Positions 27,127 through 36,535 of a DNA stretch of 59,018 nt are shown here, one piece after another (the stretch's first letter is position 1; each line of letters starts with the position of its first letter). Origin of the DNA: an uncultured Pseudomonadales bacterium. GTDB taxonomy: Bacteria; Pseudomonadota; Gammaproteobacteria; Pseudomonadales; Pseudohongiellaceae. The stretch is from NCBI GenBank assembly GCA_947259995.1, contig CAMYOK010000004.1, positions 1-59,018 of the forward strand, given 5' to 3'. Made by a program: the position numbers and the translations under genes. The notes beneath the pieces were generated by a model that saw only the letters and a program-made list of their open reading frames with translations, ran no database searches and had not been told where the DNA came from.

Positions 27127-29334
27127 TTACTGCAACGGTGCGCTCTGCTCCGCTTCCCCTGCTTCGCGATCAGCATGCGCGCGCGAGATGATGTAGTGAC
27201 GAACTGCATCTGGATCGCTTGCCTCTAACGTGCCTTCGAATGACACCATGCCACCACTTTCAAGCTCGCCGTCTAGGACTACAGAATTCCACATTTCGCT
27301 ACTGGCCAAACGCGCACTGTAACGAAGATCCGGGAACGTCCCGACGCTTGGGCTTACGCCAGCAGGGCCGTGACAAACACTGCAATAGCGCCCGTACACC
27401 TGCTCACCGTGGGCAACAGTTTCGAAATCCGCCGTCATCGGTGGTGGATTCAAATTGCCCGTATCGCTCACTGCTTCTTCCGCTAACTCAGGCGGCAGTT
27501 GTGCCGTTCCGCCACGCTTGAAAACGAGCAAACGTGAATTGTTGTTTGACATAGTGGTAGTCGAACCAATTGCGCCTGCACCTATCGTTGGGAGCGCACG
27601 ACCACCGGCTAAAACTGCTACATACTGCTCACCATCTACGGTATAAGTAATCGGTGCGGCTACAGTGATAGCCTGTGTCATAGCACTCCACAACAACTCG
27701 CCCGTATCATCTTTATAGGCATTAAACTCACCCGAGGCATTGCCTTGGAACACCAAGCCGCCAGCAGTACTCAATACACCCGCTGCATCAACTGACACTT
27801 CTTTAGGTACACGCCAAACTTCGCGCTGCGCCACTGGGTCCCATGCAAGCAAATGCGCCGAACGCACAGGGGCTTGATCACCCGCTTCACGCACCAAAGC
27901 ACCGCCGGCTGCAAAATCGGTTCCAGTGTTCCAGCCAGTATCTGACACTTCGAAATTCTCTGGTGCCACGTAACCCATGAACTGCTCAGTTGCTGGCAAG
28001 TACACCAATTTAGTTCGCTGACTAAATGACATCGGGTGCCAGTTGTGGCCACCTTGTGGGCCAGGTTGAACGATCATCGGAATGCGAGTTTCGTCATAAC
28101 GCGCTTCGGGAATCTCGACAGGTCGGTCTGTTTCCAGATCGATATGAGAAGCCCAGCTGACGGGTACGAATTTCTCTGCAGTGATCAACTGACCAGTGGC
28201 CGCATCCAATACATAGAAGAAGCCGTTCTTAGGAGCTTGCATGACGACACGTCTTGGCTGGCCATCAATCTCTAATGTCGTCACAATAATGTGCTGTGTC
28301 GCTGTGTAATCCCAAGTCTCACCTGGCGTTGTTTGATAATGCCAGCGGTAGGTTCCGTCATCAGGGTTGATCGCCATAATCGATGACAAGAACAAGTTAT
28401 CGCCGCCGCCTGGGCTACGTAGACTTTGATTCCAAGGGGAGCCATTACCAACACCAATATAAAGTAGGTTCAAATCGGCATCATAGGCCATGGCATCCCA
28501 TACGGTACCGCCGCCACCTAAGTTCCACCATTCACCGTTCCATGTCTCTGCCGCCATCTCTAGCTCTGGCTGCTCAAAACCATCGGCCGGATTGCCTGGC
28601 ACAGTGTAATAACGCCAGTTCTGCTCACCCGTTTCTGCATCATACGCTGTGACATAACCACGAACGCCGTACTCTGCACCACCGTTACCGATAAGCACTT
28701 GGCCTTTAACGATACGAGGAGCCCCCGTAATCGTGTATGCCTCACTCTCATCAACAGTCATGACACTCCACAACTCTTCACCCGTTGTAGAGTCCAGAGC
28801 GATCAATCGGCCATCGATAGTGCCCACGAATACCTTGCCTTCCCACACGGCAACACCGCGGTTGACTACGTCACAACACGCATCGACGCCTTTGGCAGGA
28901 TCCACTTCTGGATTGAATGCCCAAAGTGGACGCCCTGTGCGCACATCAAATGCTTTGACGTGGCTCCAAGCCGTACTGACATACATCGCACCATCTACCA
29001 CAATTGGTGTAGCTTCCTGCATGCGGCTCGTGTCGATATCTGCATACCACTCTAAGCCCATGTCGCTAACGTTGTTCGTGTTAATTTGCGTCAACGGACT
29101 AAAACGAGCTTCACCGTAGTCTCGGCCCGTACTCATCCAGTTGCCTGGCTCTTCATCGGTCGCAATAATTCTTTCGGCATTCACGTTTGCCGAATAGGGC
29201 AATACCACGGGGGTGCTTGCCGACGCAGGCTCAGCTGCTGTATTTGTGTTTGAGGGGCTCTCCGCTGGACCACAAGCTGCAAGCAACAAAGCAGCAGCCG
29301 CTAATGTGGAAACGTGCAACAATCTTCTTTTCAT
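27127..29334 (-). CDS. PQQ-dependent alcohol dehydrogenase-like quinohemoprotein lipoprotein
   Basis: The product is 735 aa. A lipoprotein signal (LLLAAC, cysteine near residue 21) anchors it facing the periplasm. The eight-bladed quinoprotein propeller spans about residues 60-610, with the vicinal disulfide cysteines in VDACCDVVNRGV and blade motifs such as GRLIALDSTTGEELW. A C-terminal cytochrome c domain has YCSVCHGPAG. The family oxidises alcohols with PQQ and passes electrons through heme c. The ATG at 29334 has better RBS spacing than the one at 29343. It is downstream of a second PQQ-type gene by 22 bp, in one operon. The substrate is unknown. Confidence 0.9.
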   Translation of the reverse strand: MKRRLLHVSTLAAAALLLAACGPAESPSNTNTAAEPASASTPVVLPYSANVNAERIIATDEEPGNWMSTGRDYGEARFSPLTQINTNNVSDMGLEWYADIDTSRMQEATPIVVDGAMYVSTAWSHVKAFDVRTGRPLWAFNPEVDPAKGVDACCDVVNRGVAVWEGKVFVGTIDGRLIALDSTTGEELWSVMTVDESEAYTITGAPRIVKGQVLIGNGGAEYGVRGYVTAYDAETGEQNWRYYTVPGNPADGFEQPELEMAAETWNGEWWNLGGGGTVWDAMAYDADLNLLYIGVGNGSPWNQSLRSPGGGDNLFLSSIMAINPDDGTYRWHYQTTPGETWDYTATQHIIVTTLEIDGQPRRVVMQAPKNGFFYVLDAATGQLITAEKFVPVSWASHIDLETDRPVEIPEARYDETRIPMIVQPGPQGGHNWHPMSFSQRTKLVYLPATEQFMGYVAPENFEVSDTGWNTGTDFAAGGALVREAGDQAPVRSAHLLAWDPVAQREVWRVPKEVSVDAAGVLSTAGGLVFQGNASGEFNAYKDDTGELLWSAMTQAITVAAPITYTVDGEQYVAVLAGGRALPTIGAGAIGSTTTMSNNNSRLLVFKRGGTAQLPPELAEEAVSDTGNLNPPPMTADFETVAHGEQVYGRYCSVCHGPAGVSPSVGTFPDLRYSARLASSEMWNSVVLDGELESGGMVSFEGTLEASDPDAVRHYIISRAHADREAGEAEQSAPLQ

Positions 29335-29356
29335 CCATTTCACCTTATTGTTTTAT

Positions 29357-31210
29357 TTAATTCGACTGCCCACTCACCTCAGACAGCTTAAAAACCAGTA
29401 ATGCATTACCGGGTAGTTGACCGAAAGTAGCGTAGCCGCTATTCACGATCATGTAGTCACCAGAAAACACTGGCCCTACGGAATCTATTGCTCCGCCTCT
29501 GGCGGCGACACCATTGACGGTCGTAAACTCTTGCACTGTATTGTGCTCCCAAACAAGCTCTCCAGTCTTTTGCGCATGGGCAAAAATATAACCATTCAGA
29601 GCTCCCGCGACCACGATGTCTGCAGAAGCACTAGCCGCCGCTGAATAGGAGTCCATACAAGCACGCGCCCCCTCTTCACAGCGTTCGGGTGCATGACTAT
29701 ACCAGAGCAGCTCGCCAGTTTTCATATCTACTGCATGCAAACCAGGCTTCGCTTCCATCCCCCCGTCCGCTCCCGTAAACCGATCGGAGATTGGGACAAA
29801 GGCCACATCACCCACAAATGTCATGCCCCAGTGTATGCCCCCTAAAGCGCCACCACGCCCTAAACGGGTTTGCCACAGGATGGCGCCGTTATTATCTGGG
29901 TCTAACGCGTATAACATCGCGCCTTTACTGCCAGCAACCAAGATGTCCTTGCCTGTGCTCAAGGTGACTGCCATCACTGATGCACCAATATCGAGATCAG
30001 GCCCGGCATTTGGACAATTTGGGTGATCTGCGCCCATCGAGCAAGCCATAGTAAAGGCATCATCGCTCGTCGTTTGCTGCACCCAGTCCATATCGCCTGT
30101 ATCGATATCGAATGCGATAATGGAGTCGCTTGTCGCACTTGCTGGACGTGTATAGTTTTGCCCCGTTCCGGCATAGACTCGATTGCGCCGTAAATCCACA
30201 GTGGGAGTATCCCAGATTGGAGCGCCCGATGGAGCATAGACGCGACGTTCTGCACTATTAGTTCCGACCAGTTGAGCTTCGTCCATGATATAGGTATGCC
30301 AGAGTTTTTCTCCCGTATTTAGATCAAATGCTGCCAAATTTCCGCGAAACTGACAGCATTCGTATTGAGGATTACCGGCAACCGCTACTTCTATTGAAGA
30401 AACAGGCACAAAAACCTTATTGCCTGCAACGATCGGCGACCCCGTACTGCGAGCTAATGGGAAAGGGTCAACATCGGCATGCCAAAGCCGCTCACCTGTC
30501 GTTGCATCGAGTACAAATATACGATTGGAGATATCTGCGCCTACTAAGAGGGTTTTATTCAGCACATCGGAGTGCGCCACACTTAGAGAGCCCCGCACCT
30601 CAGAGGTAGCTAGGAATGTCCAATGGGCACAGCCAGTGGCAAGGTCTAAGGCATACACACGGCCACTAGTGCTGCCCATGTACATAACGCCATTAATAAT
30701 ACTGGGTTGCGCCCGCGCATTTGAGCCCTCTTCGAAACCAAAGACCCAACTGAGCTCTAAAGAGCCCACTGTTGCCGCTGATATATTACTGCCTGCACTG
30801 CTTTGTTCTCGCGAATTGTGGAGATCATTGCCCCAGCCGTTCCAATTACTCGCCACTGCCAGATCCCGCGGCGCCATTGAGAAATCGCATTGGCTCAGCT
30901 GTTCTAGCCGCTCTGGCTTGTATTCACGCCCCGACAGGTACTCTGCTACGGCAATTTTCTGCTCTGTATCCAAGGGCTGCCCTTGAATGCGCATCAAGCC
31001 TTCATTGAGCGCATGGTAGATGCTGTTGGCTGTAAACGTCCCAAGCGCACTACGGGGAGGTGTTCGCGGATCGCTAGGGGCTGCATGACAACTAGCACAA
31101 AACTGCTCGTACAGTGGCTCTCCCTCTTGTGCTTGCAGCACTTGCGGCGCGAGCCCGATACTTAAAAAAGGTAGAAAACTGAGCAAGCAAACGCCTGTGA
31201 TTCTTTTCAT
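29357..31210 (-). CDS. Secreted cytochrome c and PQQ-like beta-propeller dehydrogenase
   Basis: The product is 617 aa with a signal peptide (cleavage near VLQAQ). A cytochrome c domain comes first (FCASCHAAP near residue 38), followed from about residue 110 by a beta-propeller with blade motifs like GRVYALDLATGCAHW and GNLAAFDLNTGEKLWH. Cytochrome-first order is typical of polyvinyl-alcohol-dehydrogenase-like proteins, opposite to its operon partner where heme c is C-terminal. It is the first gene of the pair. The substrate cannot be inferred; a polymeric or secondary alcohol is possible. Confidence 0.85.
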   Translation of the reverse strand: MKRITGVCLLSFLPFLSIGLAPQVLQAQEGEPLYEQFCASCHAAPSDPRTPPRSALGTFTANSIYHALNEGLMRIQGQPLDTEQKIAVAEYLSGREYKPERLEQLSQCDFSMAPRDLAVASNWNGWGNDLHNSREQSSAGSNISAATVGSLELSWVFGFEEGSNARAQPSIINGVMYMGSTSGRVYALDLATGCAHWTFLATSEVRGSLSVAHSDVLNKTLLVGADISNRIFVLDATTGERLWHADVDPFPLARSTGSPIVAGNKVFVPVSSIEVAVAGNPQYECCQFRGNLAAFDLNTGEKLWHTYIMDEAQLVGTNSAERRVYAPSGAPIWDTPTVDLRRNRVYAGTGQNYTRPASATSDSIIAFDIDTGDMDWVQQTTSDDAFTMACSMGADHPNCPNAGPDLDIGASVMAVTLSTGKDILVAGSKGAMLYALDPDNNGAILWQTRLGRGGALGGIHWGMTFVGDVAFVPISDRFTGADGGMEAKPGLHAVDMKTGELLWYSHAPERCEEGARACMDSYSAAASASADIVVAGALNGYIFAHAQKTGELVWEHNTVQEFTTVNGVAARGGAIDSVGPVFSGDYMIVNSGYATFGQLPGNALLVFKLSEVSGQSN

Positions 31211-31539
31211 TATTATTCCCCGGCTCTAATACTCTGTACAGCATCAGTGCTAGCAGTGGGTACTGAGGGTCTAAGCTAGCAACATTGGCGTGCATCACCG
31301 ATCCATACATCCGTATATAGCCGGTTGAGCAAGATTTTTTATCTTACCTGAAGCCATTGCGAAAGCGGAACTGAGCAGGCAGCAAATACGGCAGAAACCG
31401 CCTTTTTTATAGCTCAGTGGAACCGCTCTAGTGTATAGTTAAAGCCCTGTTTGCCAGTTATTTCAGCGATACTGCGTTGATAAAACTTGTGAACTAGCTG
31501 TCACATGTTTCACGCCGTCATGAGATACACTAGAGCACC
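31211..31539. other. Divergent intergenic region, no gene seen
   Basis: A 329-bp spacer between the PQQ operon and corA. It must hold both promoters. A TTGATA-like -35 is present near 31478, but no convincing paired -10 was identified. No RNA gene recognised. Confidence 0.4.
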
Positions 31540-32493
31540 ATGCTAAATATTTACGACCTCAATCAAGACAAATACCTTGTAGCACGCAATGACGAGGAAA
31601 TGACCGAGCCGATGGCACCAGCGCTATGGCTCGATCTCGTTGACCCTTCGGACGAAGAAAGACGTTTGGTTGAGGTACAAAACAGGCAAACACTGCCCGA
31701 AACAGGCGATGTTGAAGAAATCGAGGCGAGTGCTCGCTCCTATCAGGACGAAGACGGTGGCATTCACGTTCACTCCATGTTTTTACACCATGTTGAGGAT
31801 CGCCCCCGCAACACGACAGTCGCGTTTACTCTCACTGGCGACCAACTCATCACCTTGCGTGAGCGCGAGATCCCTGCATTTCGCCTTTTGCGTATGCGCG
31901 CCAAGCGTCAAAAAGGCCTTGTACAAGACAGTGTCGCAATCCTGCTTGCACTATTCGAAATTAAAATCGATGACCTAGCCGATACCTTAGAAGAGGTCTA
32001 CACGGGCCTTGAGAACACTAGCAACTCGGTTTTGGAAGAGAACGACAACGCCATAGAAGATGCGATAGACGAACTCGCACGCCACGAAGACACCAACGGT
32101 AAAGTCCGTCTGTGTTTGATGGATACGCAGCGCGCCCTGACCTTCCTATTGCGCCACGGCAAACTCGCCCCAGAACATGCCGAAGTCGCCAGAGAACTAC
32201 TGCGCGACATCGAATCCTTGCTGCCACACAATAGTTTCGTTTTCGATAAAATCAACTTCTTGATGGATGCCGCACTGGGGTTCATCAATATTCAACAGAA
32301 CCAGATTATCAAGATCTTCTCGATCGCCGCCGTGGTGTTTCTACCGCCTACTCTGGTGGCGAGCGCCTACGGGATGAACTTCAAGTTTATGCCCGAACTC
32401 GAGTGGTTACTTGGTTATCCGTGGGCTATAGGCCTGATGATCCTTTCAGGTATTGCCCCCTACTGGTATTTCAAAAGCAAGGGCTGGTTATAA
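31540..32493 (+). CDS. corA: CorA-family magnesium/divalent cation transporter
   Basis: The product is 317 aa, the usual length. A soluble N-terminal domain with long helices (EVYTGLENTSNSVLEEND) is followed by two C-terminal transmembrane helices, the first ending in the YGMNF signature near residue 277. It forms a pentameric magnesium channel in the inner membrane. The following gene starts 28 bp later, so they may share a transcript. Confidence 0.92.
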   Translation: MLNIYDLNQDKYLVARNDEEMTEPMAPALWLDLVDPSDEERRLVEVQNRQTLPETGDVEEIEASARSYQDEDGGIHVHSMFLHHVEDRPRNTTVAFTLTGDQLITLREREIPAFRLLRMRAKRQKGLVQDSVAILLALFEIKIDDLADTLEEVYTGLENTSNSVLEENDNAIEDAIDELARHEDTNGKVRLCLMDTQRALTFLLRHGKLAPEHAEVARELLRDIESLLPHNSFVFDKINFLMDAALGFINIQQNQIIKIFSIAAVVFLPPTLVASAYGMNFKFMPELEWLLGYPWAIGLMILSGIAPYWYFKSKGWL

Positions 32494-32521
32494 GCCCTAG
32501 AAGCAATTGGGGGTACACCGC

Positions 32522-33808
32522 ATGCGCAAGACACTACTTGGCCTTCTTTTCGCTGGCATGGCGGTCTCGGCGACAGCTCAGCAATCTGCTTTAAGCCCGC
32601 AAGTACAATCCTTCGTTGATCGCGTAATGCCACAGGTCGTGGAATGGCGACGTGACTTCCATCAACATCCCGAACTAGGCAATCGCGAATTTCGCACTAG
32701 CGCTATCGTGGCGGAATACCTCACATATCTCGGCTTCGAGGTGCGCACGGAAATTGGCCATACTGGCGTTGTTGGGGTTCTTCGTGGCGGGCAACCAGGC
32801 CGTGTTGTCGCCCTGCGCGCCGATATGGATGCCCTTCCGGTAGTCGAACAAGTCAACTTACCCTTCGCCTCAACCCAGCGCACCCAATATAACGGCCAAG
32901 ACGTAGGCGTCATGCATGCTTGCGGCCATGACAATCATGTGGCGATTCTGATGGGTGTCGCGGGGGTGCTGGCCCAGATGCAAGAAACTCTGCCGGGCAC
33001 CGTATTATTTGTGTTTCAGCCTGCCGAAGAAGGCGCACCAGAAGGTGAAGAAGGTGGCGCTGACTTAATGCTCAAAGAAGGCGTCTTTGCAGACCCTCGC
33101 CCCGATGCGGTATTCGGCTTGCATGTCTCCCCTATTCCTGTCGGCGCTATTGCCGTGCGTAAAGAGGGGATGATGGCCTCTAGCGACGAATTCAGCATTA
33201 CTGTGCATGGCCAACAGACACACGGGGCGCAACCTTGGGCAGGCATTGACCCTATTGTAGTGGCCTCGCAAATAGTGCTTGGCTTGCAAACCATTCCCAG
33301 CCGTCAACTGGATGCCACGCTCACCCCTTCTATTGTCACCGTTGGCGCCATCAATGGCGGCGTACGTAACAATATCATTCCAGAGTCTGTCGAGATGATC
33401 GGGACGATCCGCACTTTCGATGCCGACACGCGAGCCGACATCCACGAGAGAGTGACGCGCACGGCTACACAAATTGCCGCAAGTGCTGGCGCCAGGGCCG
33501 AGGTCAGTATTGACATTGGCTACCCTGTCACACGCAACGATTCAGCGTTAACTGAGCAAATGATGCCGACTCTACGCCGCGTGGTTGGGCAGGGCTTAGC
33601 TGAATCCCCAAGGGTTACCGGGGCCGAGGATTTTTCTTATTTTGCCGAAGAAGTGCCAGGGATGTTTTTCTTTCTAGGGGTCGCTCCGGATAACCCCGAG
33701 CTCGTATTCCCCAATCACTCACCCAATTTTTTCGCAGACGAACGCGCACTGCCGATTGGAGTGCAGACAATGACTGCCCTAGCGTTAGATTTTCTTAATG
33801 GGGAATAA
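32522..33808 (+). CDS. Secreted M20-family amidohydrolase (hippurate hydrolase type)
   Basis: The product is 428 aa. I chose the ATG at 32522 because it opens a standard signal peptide (cleavage near ATAQQ); the TTG at 32507 adds nothing. Metal-binding motifs: RADMDALPV, HACGHDNHVAILMG, PAEEGAPEGEEGGADLML, GLHVSP and the C-terminal NHSPNFFADERAL. The family cleaves N-acyl or amide bonds of amino-acid derivatives. Secretion makes it one of several periplasmic peptide or amide hydrolases in the window. Confidence 0.9.
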   Translation: MRKTLLGLLFAGMAVSATAQQSALSPQVQSFVDRVMPQVVEWRRDFHQHPELGNREFRTSAIVAEYLTYLGFEVRTEIGHTGVVGVLRGGQPGRVVALRADMDALPVVEQVNLPFASTQRTQYNGQDVGVMHACGHDNHVAILMGVAGVLAQMQETLPGTVLFVFQPAEEGAPEGEEGGADLMLKEGVFADPRPDAVFGLHVSPIPVGAIAVRKEGMMASSDEFSITVHGQQTHGAQPWAGIDPIVVASQIVLGLQTIPSRQLDATLTPSIVTVGAINGGVRNNIIPESVEMIGTIRTFDADTRADIHERVTRTATQIAASAGARAEVSIDIGYPVTRNDSALTEQMMPTLRRVVGQGLAESPRVTGAEDFSYFAEEVPGMFFFLGVAPDNPELVFPNHSPNFFADERALPIGVQTMTALALDFLNGE

Positions 33809-33814
33809 AACATG

Positions 33815-33844
33815 GCACTAGCGCTGCCAATTGCAGGCTAGTGC
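33815..33844. terminator. Hairpin at a convergent gene junction (weak terminator)
   Basis: GCACTAGC and GCTAGTGC form an 8-bp stem around a 14-nt loop between two converging genes. There is no T-run, so its role as a terminator is uncertain. Confidence 0.35.
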
Positions 33845-33860
33845 ATGGATGAGTCGTTGC

Positions 33861-34652
33861 TTATAGTTGCAGTGTCGCGATTTCGATACGCGAGGCCGCC
33901 CCATAAATCACCGAGGGATCCGTCGACAAGGTCGAAGGCGCTCGCAAACCCGGCCAAATTGGTAATAAACTATCGAGCTGAGTGTCTATCGCCATCACCG
34001 CTGCCGAGTTATCGCTTAGCGCTTCAAGTAGTGCCATCTTTTCTTTGGCAATTCGTACAAAACCCAAAGAGTCCTGATACTCATGTTCGTTCTCAAGCTG
34101 GCCTTCATCGCCAACCGCAATGTCATACTCTGCCGCGGCTGTGCGCACGAGATCAACCATGACCGTGCCAAGGGTGCGGGCATCCAGATCAGTCACTACG
34201 CTTTCAGCGGCGCTTATAGCCGCCAGTAATGCAGAATACGCGGCTTCTACTTCGGCAATTGCTTTTTGCTCGGTTACAGCATTCGCTAAGCCTTCGAGTT
34301 GATCAGAAAAATCGAGCGCACCGCGAGATTCCATCGCAGGGAGCAAGTCTGCATAAAGTTCATCGCCTGGGTGTTTCATATGCGTTGCAGAAGCGTCTAA
34401 CTCCCCTTCACGGTATAAATTAACACCGACATTCAAGTGCCCGCGAATAAAGGAAAGCTGCGCTAAATAAACAGAATCGCTAGCAATGGCATCGGCTGTG
34501 CTTGCGCCTTCTCCGCCCTCACCACCTTCATCAGCCATGGCATCCATATCGTGGCCCATGTCATTTTGAGTATCACTCGTTCCCACATAGAACGCAGCAC
34601 TCGCCGCAACCACCACGCCTAAACCAAGCCACACTCTATTTCTGATTTCCAT
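33861..34652 (-). CDS. Membrane-anchored periplasmic protein of unknown function, probably iron-linked
   Basis: The product is 263 aa. The ATG at 34652 has GGAG upstream and opens into one N-terminal transmembrane or signal segment (residues 6-23). A low-complexity, acidic, glycine-rich and methionine/histidine-containing linker (MGHDMDAMADEGGEGGEG) follows, then a helical domain with the conserved-looking stretch FIRGHLNVGVNLYREG and ATHMKHPGDELYADLLPA. I recall similar alpha-helical domains in uncharacterised marine bacterial proteins but no assigned function. It is divergent from a PKHD dioxygenase across a Fur-like box, which suggests iron control. Confidence 0.65.
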   Translation of the reverse strand: MEIRNRVWLGLGVVVAASAAFYVGTSDTQNDMGHDMDAMADEGGEGGEGASTADAIASDSVYLAQLSFIRGHLNVGVNLYREGELDASATHMKHPGDELYADLLPAMESRGALDFSDQLEGLANAVTEQKAIAEVEAAYSALLAAISAAESVVTDLDARTLGTVMVDLVRTAAAEYDIAVGDEGQLENEHEYQDSLGFVRIAKEKMALLEALSDNSAAVMAIDTQLDSLLPIWPGLRAPSTLSTDPSVIYGAASRIEIATLQL

Positions 34653-34740
34653 AGCATCTCCGCAAGCACATAGGGCAATTTCACAGTGGGTTTGATATTG
34701 CAGCAAACGACCACTAAACTGGATCGCACTATACACCTAA

Positions 34741-34755
34741 CAAGAATCATTCTCA
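34741..34755. promoter_or_regulatory. Fur-like box between divergent genes
   Basis: On the minus strand this reads TGAGAATGATTCTTG, matching the 7-1-7 Fur consensus TGATAATNATTATCA at 11 of 14 informative positions. It lies 16 bp upstream of the PKHD dioxygenase start and about 90 bp upstream of the divergent gene. Confidence 0.6.
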
Positions 34756-34771
34756 ATTAGAGTTTCTTCTC

Positions 34772-35437
34772 ATGTTATTACAGATTGCTCAAGCTATTCC
34801 TTCCAAGCTCCTTGCCCGATGTTTGTCTTTGGCCCAAGAAGGCGCCTCGTTTGTCGATGGTAAAGAAACTGCTGGCTGGCATGCACGCGAACGTAAAAAC
34901 AATCTGCAAGCACGCCCATCACACTTGGTCGACAAGCTCTACAAGGAAGTAGAGAAAGCCCTCCTGCAACATGAATTGCTTGCGGCGGCGGCAAGGCCAA
35001 AAAATATCGTCAGAATGCAGTTGAGCCGTTATGAAAAAGGCATGTCCTATGGCAGTCATGTAGACGACGCCATCATGCTGGGGCAAAGAACTGACCTTGC
35101 GTTCACTCTATTCCTCAATTCTCCCGATCAATATGAGGGCGGCGCACTAGTCATTGATGAAGCCTCAGGGGAGCGCGCCTTTCGGATGGCCGAAGGCGCG
35201 ATGCTGCTCTACCCTGCAACCACTTTGCATCGAGTAGAAGAGGTGACTAAAGGGGAGCGGCTTGTTATTGTGGGCTGGATTCGCAGCTATATTGCCAACG
35301 CCGAAGAGCGCGAGTTGCTGTTCGATTTAGAGCGTGTCATTGCCATGCACCGCCAACAACAAAGCAGCAATAACCCTGCGTTAGACCTGTTGTTAAAGAC
35401 TAGAAGTAATTTATTAAGACGCTGGGCACAAGATTAA
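34772..35437 (+). CDS. Fe(II)/2-oxoglutarate-dependent PKHD-type hydroxylase (YbiX/PiuC family)
   Basis: The product is 221 aa, close to the family length of about 226. The iron ligands are visible as SHVDDAIM (HxD) and TTLHRVEEV, with the 2-oxoglutarate arginine in GERLVIVGWIRS. Members are usually Fur-regulated and encoded beside TonB-dependent siderophore receptors. Here no receptor is adjacent, but a good Fur-like box lies in the promoter region. The hydroxylated substrate is unknown. Confidence 0.9.
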   Translation: MLLQIAQAIPSKLLARCLSLAQEGASFVDGKETAGWHARERKNNLQARPSHLVDKLYKEVEKALLQHELLAAAARPKNIVRMQLSRYEKGMSYGSHVDDAIMLGQRTDLAFTLFLNSPDQYEGGALVIDEASGERAFRMAEGAMLLYPATTLHRVEEVTKGERLVIVGWIRSYIANAEERELLFDLERVIAMHRQQQSSNNPALDLLLKTRSNLLRRWAQD

Positions 35438-35502
35438 ACAAAACTCTTCGCCCCTCACTCGATACCGCCTTTGCAGTTGCAATTATATAAAGGACAATCT
35501 CT

Positions 35503-36120
35503 ATGCTAAAGTTTTACTACGCCCCCAAGACCTGCGCGCTCGCCACACACTTAGCACTAGAACACATAGGGGCTCCCTATGAGGCGATCAAACTTGATTT
35601 TGCTCAACAGGCTCAACGTTCACCTGAATTCTTAGGCATTAACCCTAAGGGGCGAGTGCCAGCAATCGTCACAGAAGAAGGCATTCTCACCGAAACACCC
35701 GCCCTGCTTCTTTATCTATGCCAACGCCACCCGGAGGCAAATCTAGCCCCTCTAGACAGCGATTTCGCGACCGCGCAAATGCAGGCATTCAATAGTTATT
35801 TATGCTCGACAGTGCACGTGGCACATGCTCACAAGATAAGAGGCATCCGCTGGGCAGATGATCCCGACGCCATCGAGGCGATGAAGAAGAAGGTTCCACA
35901 ATCGATGGGCGACGTGATGGCCTTAATCGAAAACGGCATGTTGAAAGGGCCGTGGGTCATGGGAGAACAGTACACCGTCGCGGATATGTACCTGTTCACC
36001 GTTTCTAGCTGGTTGGAAGGCGACGGCGTCGATATCAGCAAATTGCCCCGCGTCATCGCGCACCGTGAGCGGATGGCGAGTGACCCAGCAGTAAAGAGAG
36101 TATTGGACTTATATGCCTAG
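35503..36120 (+). CDS. Glutathione S-transferase family protein
   Basis: The product is 205 aa. The thioredoxin-like N-domain (about 1-78) includes KTCALATHLALEHIGAPYE, with a cysteine in the beta-class position, and NPKGRVPAIVTEEGILTETPALLLYL. An all-helical C-domain follows, with WVMGEQYTVADMYLF. It should bind glutathione in the cytoplasm; the electrophile is unknown. It overlaps the convergent small gene by 4 bp. Confidence 0.9.
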   Translation: MLKFYYAPKTCALATHLALEHIGAPYEAIKLDFAQQAQRSPEFLGINPKGRVPAIVTEEGILTETPALLLYLCQRHPEANLAPLDSDFATAQMQAFNSYLCSTVHVAHAHKIRGIRWADDPDAIEAMKKKVPQSMGDVMALIENGMLKGPWVMGEQYTVADMYLFTVSSWLEGDGVDISKLPRVIAHRERMASDPAVKRVLDLYA

Positions 36121-36320
36121 AAGTTAATACGCATTGGGTGGCGGGCGAGGATGGAAACATCCCCCCACAACATTAGCAATGCGTCTTCTTCTGCATCGTT
36201 GCCGGCAGGGTTTTGGTCGACCGGATAGAGTGTGTCAAAACAGTCCAAGGATTCTCCGTCCTTGACCTGCCGCTCCAACGCAACGGATTCCATCGTATTG
36301 TGGTGTAACTTCGCTAGCAT
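36117..36320 (-). CDS. Small acidic protein of unknown function
   Basis: The product is 67 aa from the ATG at 36320, which has AAAGGAG upstream. A GTG at 36341 is in frame, but that RBS would then lie inside the gene. The protein is hydrophilic, with acidic middle residues (GNDAEEDALLMLWGD), no signal peptide and no cysteine cluster. The family is not recognised. Confidence 0.5.
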   Translation of the reverse strand: MLAKLHHNTMESVALERQVKDGESLDCFDTLYPVDQNPAGNDAEEDALLMLWGDVSILARHPMRINF

Positions 36321-36535
36321 AATCTCAAACTCCTTTGTCACCTACTCTATCTGATCGTGGGCACTACTATGCCTAAGAAATGTGGCAGTGTGATGTAAGG
36401 AAAAGGGCAGATTGTGTTTTTTTCTGCCTAACGGATGACGGCGGCTATTCGTCGCTACTTTCGCGCGTTTGGGGATTCGAGTAGGATGCAGGGAGGCTAG
36501 ACTTTCTTAAGCTGCATTAGATTAGGATCATCGCT

